From the NCBI GenBank assembly GCA_023433855.1, contig JAEYTV010000526.1:1-5344 (forward strand): 5,344 bases of DNA. Direction: 5' to 3'. The notes under the pieces are model-generated. The model did not search any database and was not told the DNA's origin. It was given only the letters and a program-made list of their open reading frames with translations. This document shows positions 1 to 4,527 of this stretch, piece after piece. Position numbers and translations under genes: made by a program. How positions within the stretch are numbered: the stretch's first letter is position 1; each line of letters begins with the position of its first letter. Origin of the DNA: Pseudomonadota bacterium (GTDB lineage Bacteria > Pseudomonadota > Alphaproteobacteria > Rhizobiales > Rhizobiaceae).

Positions 1-86
1 GGTGCCCAGAAGAGGACTCGAACCTCCACACCCTTGCGAGTACCAGCACCTGAAGCTGGCGCGTCTACCAATTCCGCCATCTGGGC
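1..86 (-). tRNA. tRNA-Leu (anticodon CAG), 3' end cut by window edge
   Basis: Read on the minus strand, this folds into a complete class II tRNA. The acceptor stem pairs GCCCAGA (86-80) with TCTGGGC (10-4). The anticodon stem CCAGC/GCTGG encloses the loop TTCAGGT, giving anticodon CAG for the leucine codon CUG. A long variable arm (ACTC/GGGT closed on a GCAA loop) is diagnostic of Leu/Ser/Tyr tRNAs. The T arm has the TTCGAGT loop on a 5-bp stem with one G-U pair. The discriminator base is A at position 3. The CC of a genome-encoded CCA lies at 2-1 and the final A falls just outside the window. Confidence 0.97.
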
Positions 87-96
87 GACGGAGAGC

Positions 97-125
97 GATG
101 TACGGGCGCCGCCCTGTCCTGTCAA
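97..125 (-). promoter_or_regulatory. Sigma-70-type promoter of the tRNA-Leu gene
   Basis: On the minus strand a perfect -35 box TTGACA (125-120) is followed after 17 bp by TACATC (102-97), a partial match to TATAAT. The -10 box lies 10 bp before the mature tRNA 5' end at 86, so transcription would start only a few bases upstream of the tRNA. That placement is normal for a stable-RNA gene. The position and the perfect -35 support the call, although the -10 is weak. Confidence 0.7.
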
Positions 126-187
126 CCGGCTTTCTTGCAGTTTCCTCGCAGCCGCACAAAAAAAATCATGCGAATCGGCGTGGTGCT

Positions 188-505
188 TCAGATGTCACCG
201 ATTCCCATGGTCTCGCGGTCGAGATGACCCAGGTCGCGATCAGGCTCGATAACGTCACGCAAGCGCTGCTTGAGCTCCTTCGGACCGGGGAAGCCGCCGT
301 CCCGCTTGCGCTCCCAGATCAGCGTTCCATCCACCCTGATTTCGAAAGTGCCGCCCGTGCCCGGAACGAGAGCCACTTCGCCGAGCGAATCGGAAAAGGT
401 CTGTAGAAGCTCCTGGGCCATCCAGCCAGCCCGCAGGAGCCAGTTGCATTGCGTGCAGTAGAGAATCGACACGCGTGGTTTCTCAACCCTCATTGGCTCA
501 ACCAA
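188..505 (-). CDS. SelT/SelW/SelH (Rdx) family thioredoxin-like protein
   Basis: This is a small cytosolic protein of about 100 residues, the usual size for bacterial SelW-like proteins. Near the N-terminus, after a short beta strand, it has YCTQCNW, the CxxC redox motif (C17 and C20 counted from the TTG start). In animal SelW the second position is selenocysteine; here both are cysteine. The C-terminal half has the family pattern GGTFEIRVDG, then WERKRDGGFPGPKELKQRLRD, then DRDLGHLDR. The family adopts a thioredoxin-like fold and is thought to act in thiol redox chemistry; the partner is unknown. Two starts are possible. TTG at 505 has a good Shine-Dalgarno (GAGGGAGAG, 519-511, 5-nt spacer), whereas ATG at 493 has only a weak one, giving 105 or 101 residues. 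It is divergent from the doxX-like gene. No substrate can be assigned. Confidence 0.9.
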   Translation of the reverse strand: MVEPMRVEKPRVSILYCTQCNWLLRAGWMAQELLQTFSDSLGEVALVPGTGGTFEIRVDGTLIWERKRDGGFPGPKELKQRLRDVIEPDRDLGHLDRETMGIGDI

Positions 506-524
506 TTCAGCTCTCCCTCACGAG

Positions 525-553
525 AATATCAACAGGGTACGGCATCATTTGAA
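525..553 (-). promoter_or_regulatory. Possible sigma-70 promoter of the SelW-like gene
   Basis: On the minus strand TTCAAA (553-548) and GATATT (530-525) are separated by 17 bp, each matching the consensus at four of six positions. A transcript from here would begin around 518, inside the Shine-Dalgarno that serves the TTG start. That would fit the internal ATG at 493 better, so promoter and TTG start are in tension. This is a weak call based on spacing and partial matches. Confidence 0.25.
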
Positions 554-631
554 CCGCGGTCCGCACCGGCGCGGCGTATACGGCGAGCCTTCACTACCCC
601 TTCCAACGCTTGTCTTTCGAGAGGCTCAATC

Positions 632-1081
632 ATGGCTTACACTTCGCCCAACCGCTCCCGGCTGATCATCCCGGCACTGGCGCCAGTCTATACATCCGCA
701 CATGAAATCGTCGAGACCATCCTGCGTATTGTCGCGGGTGCGCTGCTTGTCACGCACGGTGCGAGCAAAATCATCAATCCGTTCGGCGCGGCCGGCATGG
801 TGGAGAGCCTGGGTTTCTATCCGGGAGTATTCTGGTCGCCCCTTCTTGCCGCCACAGAATTTTTCGGCGGCATCCTCATCACTGTCGGTCTCTTCACCCG
901 ACCGGCTTCTTTCGCGGCGATGATCGTGCTGCTTGTCACAGTCTACTTCCACGGCATAGTGCGTGCCGAAGGACTGGCGGGCGCCGAGAAGTCGATCCTG
1001 TGGGCGGCCATCTTCCTCTTCTTCGCCGTGCGGGGCGGCAACAGCCATTCGATCGATGCGCGCTTGGGCCGGACCTTCTAG
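632..1081 (+). CDS. DoxX family membrane protein
   Basis: This is a 149-residue inner-membrane protein with four hydrophobic helices at about residues 25-43, 68-88, 92-110 and 121-134, the usual DoxX layout and length. Family features include R32 in helix 1, the HGASKI stretch at 42-47, a glycine-rich turn (GMVESLGFYPG), E76 in helix 2, the GLFTRPAS loop at 86-93 and H107 in helix 3. The end GGNSHSIDARL matches the C-terminal G-x-YS-x-D motif of the family. Some DoxX proteins are linked to quinone, thiosulfate or thiol oxidation; nothing here identifies a substrate. The ATG at 632 was chosen because GAGAGG (619-624) sits 7 nt upstream and the protein then begins where the homology does; the open frame extends further upstream without similarity. 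It converges on the dehydrogenase-like gene and the two share their stop bases. Confidence 0.92.
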   Translation: MAYTSPNRSRLIIPALAPVYTSAHEIVETILRIVAGALLVTHGASKIINPFGAAGMVESLGFYPGVFWSPLLAATEFFGGILITVGLFTRPASFAAMIVLLVTVYFHGIVRAEGLAGAEKSILWAAIFLFFAVRGGNSHSIDARLGRTF

Positions 1082-1967
1082 GTCTCGCCGCCGGAGGCCG
1101 GCCAGTCGCCGGCCTTCAGCGCCAGCCTTACAACAGTTGCAAGATCCGATTCCGCAAAGCCCCGTTCTGCCGCCACCTGGAAGCTTGCTCTGGCCGCGTC
1201 GATCACCGGCGTACCGACGCCGAGCTCCCTGGCCAGCCGCAGGACGACAGCCATGTCCTTCAGCACACCGGAAACCGGAAATCCAACTGCGTCCGTTTCC
1301 CCTCGGATTGCCGGAAGGCGCGACTTCATCGCTGGGCTGGCAGCAGGACTGGCGGAAAGCACGTCGATGATCGTGCCGGCCGAGAGCCCGGCGCTGCGGC
1401 CAAGCGTGATGGCTTCCTTCATCGTTTCCCACAGCCCCATCAGCATCATGTTGTTCATGAGTTTTGCCGCTGCGCCCTGCCCCAAGGGACCGACATGCAG
1501 GATGCGGCCAGCCAACCCCTCCGCTACCGCAACGAAGCGGCGCGCGTCGGCATCTCCGCCGCCAAGATAGAAGCCGGCAGTTCCTGCGATCAGCATCTCC
1601 GGCCCTCCGGAGATCGGTGCATCCACGAGCGCAGCGCCCATCCGTCGGATGGCCGGTTCATGTCGACGCAGGGTGTCGGGTGCCACTGTGCTGGTATCAA
1701 CAATCAGCTTACCCGTCAGCTGCGTATCCATCAGACCTCCCAGGACTGCATCGACAGCCACCTGATCGAGAAGTGTGAGGATGATGATATCGCTCGCCTC
1801 TGACAGGGATTTCAGCTCAGGCGCCGCCGGATCCCGAGTTCCGCCGCCTGCACCGGCGACACCCCGCCACGGCGCCAGCCAGTCACGGAATACCCTTGGG
1901 TTGAGAGCCGCCTCGCCATCGCGCTTCCCATGCGACCAAGTCCAGCAATGCCGATCCGCTCTTTCAT
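1078..1967 (-). pseudogene. NAD(P)-dependent 3-hydroxyisobutyrate dehydrogenase-like gene, frameshifted
   Basis: This is a beta-hydroxyacid dehydrogenase family gene, whose members oxidise short beta-hydroxyacids or reduce the matching semialdehydes with NAD(P). It is broken by one frameshift. From ATG 1967 (SD-like GAGGGCGGG just upstream) the frame encodes the Rossmann motif GIAGLGRMGSAM, continues to about residue 46 (AAELGI), then hits TGA at 1814-1812. The rest of the protein is in the -1 frame, starting at PAAPELKSLSEASDII and running to the stop at 1080-1078. Adding one base near 1829-1830 (GATCCGG to GATCCCGG) restores a 296-residue protein, the normal family length. That protein would carry the substrate motif DAPISGG (about 116-122) and the catalytic GQGAAAKLMNN with K at about 169. 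All motifs are intact, so the break is recent or a sequencing error. Substrate within the family is not determinable. Confidence 0.85.
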
Positions 1968-2125
1968 CGCCCGCCCTCACCTACTCTATTCGGTGTTGTA
2001 ACGGAGCAGGCTACCTGCGTCTGCAACAAAGAAGAGATCCCAGAAAAATACGGCACGGGTGTCGCACCGCGTCTGGCGCCAACGTCATCCTCCCGATGCC
2101 CGGAGCCACATTGGAGGTGATAACT

Positions 2126-2160
2126 AAACCCCGGAAGTTGTGGGCAACTTCCGGGGTTTT
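2126..2160 (-). terminator. Strong hairpin terminator after the three-gene stress operon
   Basis: A perfect 15-bp stem (2126-2140 pairing with 2145-2159) is closed by the 4-nt loop TGGG. It contains a CCCCGG core and A/T-rich ends, so T-rich stretches follow it on both strands: TTTT on plus, and TTTAGTTA on minus within and after the stem end. It begins 32 nt past the stop of the DUF3618 gene and is therefore placed to end that operon. It also blocks read-through into the dehydrogenase-like gene. The remaining intergenic stretch (1968-2125) contains no convincing gene; only weak promoter-like matches for the dehydrogenase gene are visible. Confidence 0.85.
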
Positions 2161-2191
2161 CCGCATAGGGGGGCTGGCAGGGTTGACTGTT

Positions 2192-3211
2192 CTAGTAGGC
2201 GCCGTTGGGGGGCGTGCGTTCGTTATTGCTGCGCTGGTACTGCTTTGCCTCTTCAGTGAGACGCTGCTTTGCTACGTCGTGCACCTCAGACGCAACAGAC
2301 TGTGCCTTCTCGTAGACCTCTGACGCCACCTGCTCGGCCTTTGCACGTGTCTCGACCGCCTTGGTCGAAATCTGGTCACGAACCCCTTCCGCCATGTCAC
2401 CCATCAGTTCGTCCTCGCGACGGGTGTTTGGCAAGGCTGCTCCGATAGCCGCACCCAAAGCAAAGGCGAGTGCACCTCCGATCAGCGGCTGGTCTCGGAA
2501 GTGACGCATCATGCTGTGGTTGAGATCAAGGGCCTGATCGACGAGCGCATTTCCAGCAGCCATCGTGCTGTGACCGCCTGACCGAGCGCCATGCATCATC
2601 GCTCCGGTTGCGTTCGAAGCCGCCTGTCCGAGTCGCCGCCAGGTTCCAGACAGCCACCCCGTCGCCTCATCAAAGAGCTTTCCAGTTTCGTCGCGGATGT
2701 CACGAACCTGTTTGCCTGTGGCGTCGGCGAAGCCGCGATAGCTGCGTCCGGCCTGGTCCATGAAGTGGCCGGCGCGGTGACCACTTTCGTCGGTCAACGC
2801 TTTGAACCGATTTCCCGCTTCGTCCGCGAAGTGGCTGTAGCGGCTAGGACCATCGGCCTGCACGGGGCCTATCCTGCGCACCGTGCTACCGTGCACAGGT
2901 GCCAAGGGATATTCGGTCTCTTCGGCAATCTCGGAGGCTGCGGTCGAGCGACGCCCCGGGTTCGCCATCAACCACGCCATGCCGATACCCATCAGTGCAA
3001 CCGGGATAGGGTTTGTCTTCATGGCCGAGCCGAGGTTGGAAGCGTACTCGGTCGCCCCATTCGATTTCGCCCAGCTCAGCGCTTCGTCCACCAGCTGCCC
3101 CGGGGACATCTTCGCCTGGATCGCACCGATTTTCTCCTCGATACGACGACGATCCTGTTCGATCTCGCGCTCAAGCGCTTCAGCGCGCATAACTTCATCC
3201 GAGTGGGCCAT
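2192..3211 (-). CDS. DUF3618 domain-containing membrane protein with 11-residue repeats
   Basis: This is a 339-residue protein whose N-terminus (about 10-48, LEREIEQDRRRIEEKIGAIQ followed by MSPGQLVDEAL) matches DUF3618, a helical domain found in envelope-associated proteins of alphaproteobacteria and actinobacteria. A hydrophobic stretch at 68-84 could insert in the inner membrane. Residues 130-184 are five contiguous 11-residue units beginning D-(E/Q/A)-(A/S/T)-G. A second glycine/alanine-rich hydrophobic stretch at 242-260 resembles the tail anchor of ElaB/YqjD/DUF883 proteins. Residues 291-323 are three more 11-mers (VASEVYEKAQS-like). Such repeats usually form amphipathic helices lying on membranes, as in LEA proteins; that function is inferred. 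The ATG overlaps the preceding stop by one base (TAATG), so translation is probably coupled. It is the last gene of the operon, followed by the hairpin at 2126-2160. Confidence 0.88.
   Translation of the reverse strand: MAHSDEVMRAEALEREIEQDRRRIEEKIGAIQAKMSPGQLVDEALSWAKSNGATEYASNLGSAMKTNPIPVALMGIGMAWLMANPGRRSTAASEIAEETEYPLAPVHGSTVRRIGPVQADGPSRYSHFADEAGNRFKALTDESGHRAGHFMDQAGRSYRGFADATGKQVRDIRDETGKLFDEATGWLSGTWRRLGQAASNATGAMMHGARSGGHSTMAAGNALVDQALDLNHSMMRHFRDQPLIGGALAFALGAAIGAALPNTRREDELMGDMAEGVRDQISTKAVETRAKAEQVASEVYEKAQSVASEVHDVAKQRLTEEAKQYQRSNNERTPPNGAY
2660..2824 (-). repeat. Five tandem 11-residue coding repeats in the DUF3618 protein
   Basis: Residues 130-184 divide without gaps into DEAGNRFKALT, DESGHRAGHFM, DQAGRSYRGFA, DATGKQVRDIR and DETGKLFDEAT. 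Position 1 is always D, position 4 always G, position 3 a small residue (A, S or T), and a hydrophobic or aromatic residue recurs near positions 7 and 10. A preceding SRYSHFA looks like the end of a sixth, degenerate unit. The units are conserved as protein rather than as DNA, so they are old duplications rather than a recent microsatellite expansion. Confidence 0.85.
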
Positions 3212-3627
3212 TATACGTGCTCCTTGATCATCCGCGCATCTTGCTTAAGCGCCGAGGATGTGCGTTCAAACTTGAGGTTCTCCCCTCGCAAGGCCGAAAG
3301 GCCCTTGGAGATCATGAACCAAGCGATAAGGGCTACGACGACACCCACGATCACCGACGATAATGCATCCGCGTTGTGCTCCGTCATGCCTCGCGCGACA
3401 AGAAATGCCGTCAGGCCATTGACGAGAGCCGCAAGGAGCACGCCCACCGCGGCGATGGCAAAAACCAACCCTGCCGCAAACATCTCGACGCCTGTCACGG
3501 CACTCGACATCTTGGCCGACGCTTCGGCTTTGGCGAGATTGAGCTCGTTGCGAAAAAGGCTGGTCACATCACTGACAAGATCGCGGAAGAGATCGGTCAG
3601 GGGACGATTCTCGGTCTGGTTAGCCAT
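3211..3627 (-). CDS. Phage holin family / Holin-X (DUF1469)-type small membrane protein
   Basis: This is a 138-residue protein with the layout of holin superfamily III (DUF1469). An N-terminal amphipathic helix (about 10-40, LTDLFRDLVSDVTSLFRNEL) is followed by two transmembrane helices (about 50-77 and 88-109) separated by a short polar turn, and a charged C-terminal tail. Despite the family name, chromosomal members are widespread outside prophages and their role is unknown; there is no phage gene around this one. The start is ATG 3627, set by a consensus AGGAGG at 3641-3636 with an 8-nt spacer. A longer upstream open frame lacks similarity and lies over the preceding gene. The first 8 nt overlap the end of the preceding gene and the stop overlaps the next start by one base, so all three are probably co-translated. 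I infer a structural or regulatory role in the inner membrane during stress. Confidence 0.9.
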   Translation of the reverse strand: MANQTENRPLTDLFRDLVSDVTSLFRNELNLAKAEASAKMSSAVTGVEMFAAGLVFAIAAVGVLLAALVNGLTAFLVARGMTEHNADALSSVIVGVVVALIAWFMISKGLSALRGENLKFERTSSALKQDARMIKEHV

Positions 3628-4273
3628 TGTAGTTTCCTCCTGCCGAGTATCCGGTGCGGTAGCCCATCCCCGTAGCGGGTGCGACGGGAGAGCTCGTGTT
3701 AGAGGATGCATTCGTTGCCGGAGCACGGGTCTCTTCGGACGAACGGTCCTCGGAGCGCGTTGGGCTGCTACTCGACACGTGCGAAGACGATGCGGTCAGA
3801 AAGCGGCTGGCCGCGAACCCCGCGAGCGCGGCCGCGCCCAGAAAGGCAGCGGGATTGCTGCGGCCGAACCTTTCCGCCACCGCAGCGACCTCTCGAAGGT
3901 CTTTGCCCTTTATGTCGTCTGCGAACCGCTTCATGCCGCCGCCGATTTGCTTAACGTACCTGCTGACCTCCGGCTGCTCCTGTTCCAGCTCCGCGCCGAC
4001 TTTCTCGATCGCCGAGGCAAGACCGCTTACGCGCTCCGCAGCAAAGTTCTTCTGGTTCGCCGCGGCTTCCTTCGCTTTTTCCGTGGCATGGCTCAATTCG
4101 GTCTTTGCGACGTCCTTCACTTCCTGCCAGTCCTGGCGGGCCGTTTCGGTGATGCCGGCGCCCTGCTGTGGGCGATCGGGCTGAGACGCGAGATCACGAA
4201 GGGGACTGCTTCCGTTGGCATAGGCAGAACCGCCTCGAGCGGTCTCTGGCTGATTTGGATCGTGCTCTGGCAT
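3620..4273 (-). CDS. Nutrient deprivation-induced type protein, membrane-anchored, helical
   Basis: This 217-residue protein resembles proteins annotated in rhizobia as "nutrient deprivation-induced protein"; I recognise the layout rather than a catalytic motif. Residues 1-40 are polar and probably disordered. Residues 41-135 form long charged helices rich in Ala, Lys and Glu (DVAKTELSHATEKAKEAAAN, then SGLASAIEKVGAEL and later VSRYVKQIGGGMKRFADDIK), likely a coiled coil. Residues 140-159 (NPAAFLGAAALAGFAASRFL) form one short membrane anchor of the DUF883/YqjD type. The tail (160-217) is Ser/Thr-rich and ends in a Gly/Tyr-rich segment. ATG 4273 is supported by GGGAG about 7 nt upstream. It is the first gene of the operon, 55 nt downstream of an EcfG-like promoter. 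The 5' leader has a run of eight A before the ribosome-binding site. The role is inferred as envelope protection in starvation or general stress. Confidence 0.8.
   Translation of the reverse strand: MPEHDPNQPETARGGSAYANGSSPLRDLASQPDRPQQGAGITETARQDWQEVKDVAKTELSHATEKAKEAAANQKNFAAERVSGLASAIEKVGAELEQEQPEVSRYVKQIGGGMKRFADDIKGKDLREVAAVAERFGRSNPAAFLGAAALAGFAASRFLTASSSHVSSSSPTRSEDRSSEETRAPATNASSNTSSPVAPATGMGYRTGYSAGGNYNG
3636..3641 (-). promoter_or_regulatory. Consensus Shine-Dalgarno of the holin-family gene, inside the upstream gene
   Basis: On the minus strand AGGAGG lies 8 nt before ATG 3627. It overlaps the last sense codons of the nutrient deprivation-induced type gene, whose stop is at 3622-3620. 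It decides the start of the holin-family gene and shows why the last residues of the upstream protein are constrained. Confidence 0.9.
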
Positions 4274-4327
4274 TCTATTCTCCCGTGTCTGAAGGATTTT
4301 TTTTGCGTACCGGTGCTATCGGAACCC

Positions 4328-4352
4328 AACCCTCATGAGGCTATAAAGTTCC
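4328..4352 (-). promoter_or_regulatory. EcfG-type (general stress response) promoter of the three-gene operon
   Basis: On the minus strand GGAAC (4352-4348) and GTT (4330-4328) are separated by 17 bp, which equals GGAAC-N16-GGTT. The known consensus for alphaproteobacterial EcfG sigma factors is GGAAC-N16/17-CGTT. Transcription would start near 4320, leaving a leader of about 45 nt before ATG 4273. Orientation and distance are right, and the operon content fits a stress regulon. The spacer contains the perfect palindrome CCTCATGAGG (4331-4340). The match is seen in the sequence; control by EcfG is inferred. Confidence 0.72.
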
Positions 4353-4415
4353 CAAGCGAGGCACCACGCTGTCGGCGGTCTCGCGGTTGTCCGGCAGGAA
4401 ATGAAGCTCAGTCGA

Positions 4416-4445
4416 TTGTCACGTCGAATTAAGATTGCATTCAAT
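4416..4445 (+). promoter_or_regulatory. Possible sigma-70 promoter of the GH25 gene
   Basis: TTGTCA (4416-4421) matches TTGACA at five of six positions, and TTCAAT (4440-4445) matches TATAAT at four, with an 18-bp spacer. It lies about 80 bp before ATG 4528 in the correct orientation. The -10 box falls inside the inverted repeat 4431-4448, so a factor bound there could block it. This is a moderate-to-weak call. Confidence 0.35.
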
Positions 4446-4448
4446 CTT
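4431..4448. repeat. Short inverted repeat in the divergent intergenic region
   Basis: AAGATTG (4431-4437) and CAATCTT (4442-4448) form a perfect 7-bp inverted repeat around the 4-nt centre CATT, and TAATCTT recurs at 4455-4461. It has no T run after it and is A/T-rich, so it is more likely a dyad protein-binding site than a terminator. It lies about 80 bp from the operon's EcfG-like site and overlaps the candidate -10 of the GH25 gene. Confidence 0.5.
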
Positions 4449-4527
4449 TGGAGGTAATCTTCCGTTAGCTTTTCGTCTGCAGCGCGCCGGCGAGCCACCT
4501 GGTTCTGTATTGCGTTCGGGTTCTTAG

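Noticed and set aside
1..187. tRNA-Leu as an integration site for a mobile element
   Set aside because: Only one edge of the tRNA is visible. There is no integrase nearby and no repeat of the tRNA 3' end elsewhere in the window.
158..187. T8 run on the minus strand after the SelW-like gene as an intrinsic terminator
   Set aside because: The T run is real, but no stable stem of more than about three base pairs precedes it, so it does not meet the hairpin-plus-T criterion.
188..505. Selenoprotein with a UGA-encoded selenocysteine
   Set aside because: The motif is CTQC with both positions encoded as ordinary cysteine, and the only in-frame TGA is the terminal stop.
1095..1115. GC-rich 8-bp hairpin just after the doxX-like stop as its terminator
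   Set aside because: The stem (AGGCCGGC/GCCGGCCT) has no T run after it and lies within codons of the convergent dehydrogenase gene, so it can be explained by coding sequence. It might still stall polymerase, but the call is not supportable.
626..1432. A 268-codon minus-strand open frame across the doxX-like gene
   Set aside because: The translation is low-complexity and Arg/Gly/Asp-rich, antisense to a convincing DoxX protein, and it overlaps the dehydrogenase coding region in another frame.
1775..2323. A plus-strand open frame running through the terminator hairpin
   Set aside because: It crosses the perfect 15-bp hairpin, is antisense to two minus-strand genes, has no Shine-Dalgarno before its ATG and resembles no family I know.
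2591..4432. A 613-codon open frame on the plus strand across the whole three-gene operon
   Set aside because: It is antisense to three genes with clear family features, ribosome-binding sites and overlaps. Its translation is Arg/Pro/Cys-rich with no recognisable domain, as expected for an antisense frame in GC-rich DNA.
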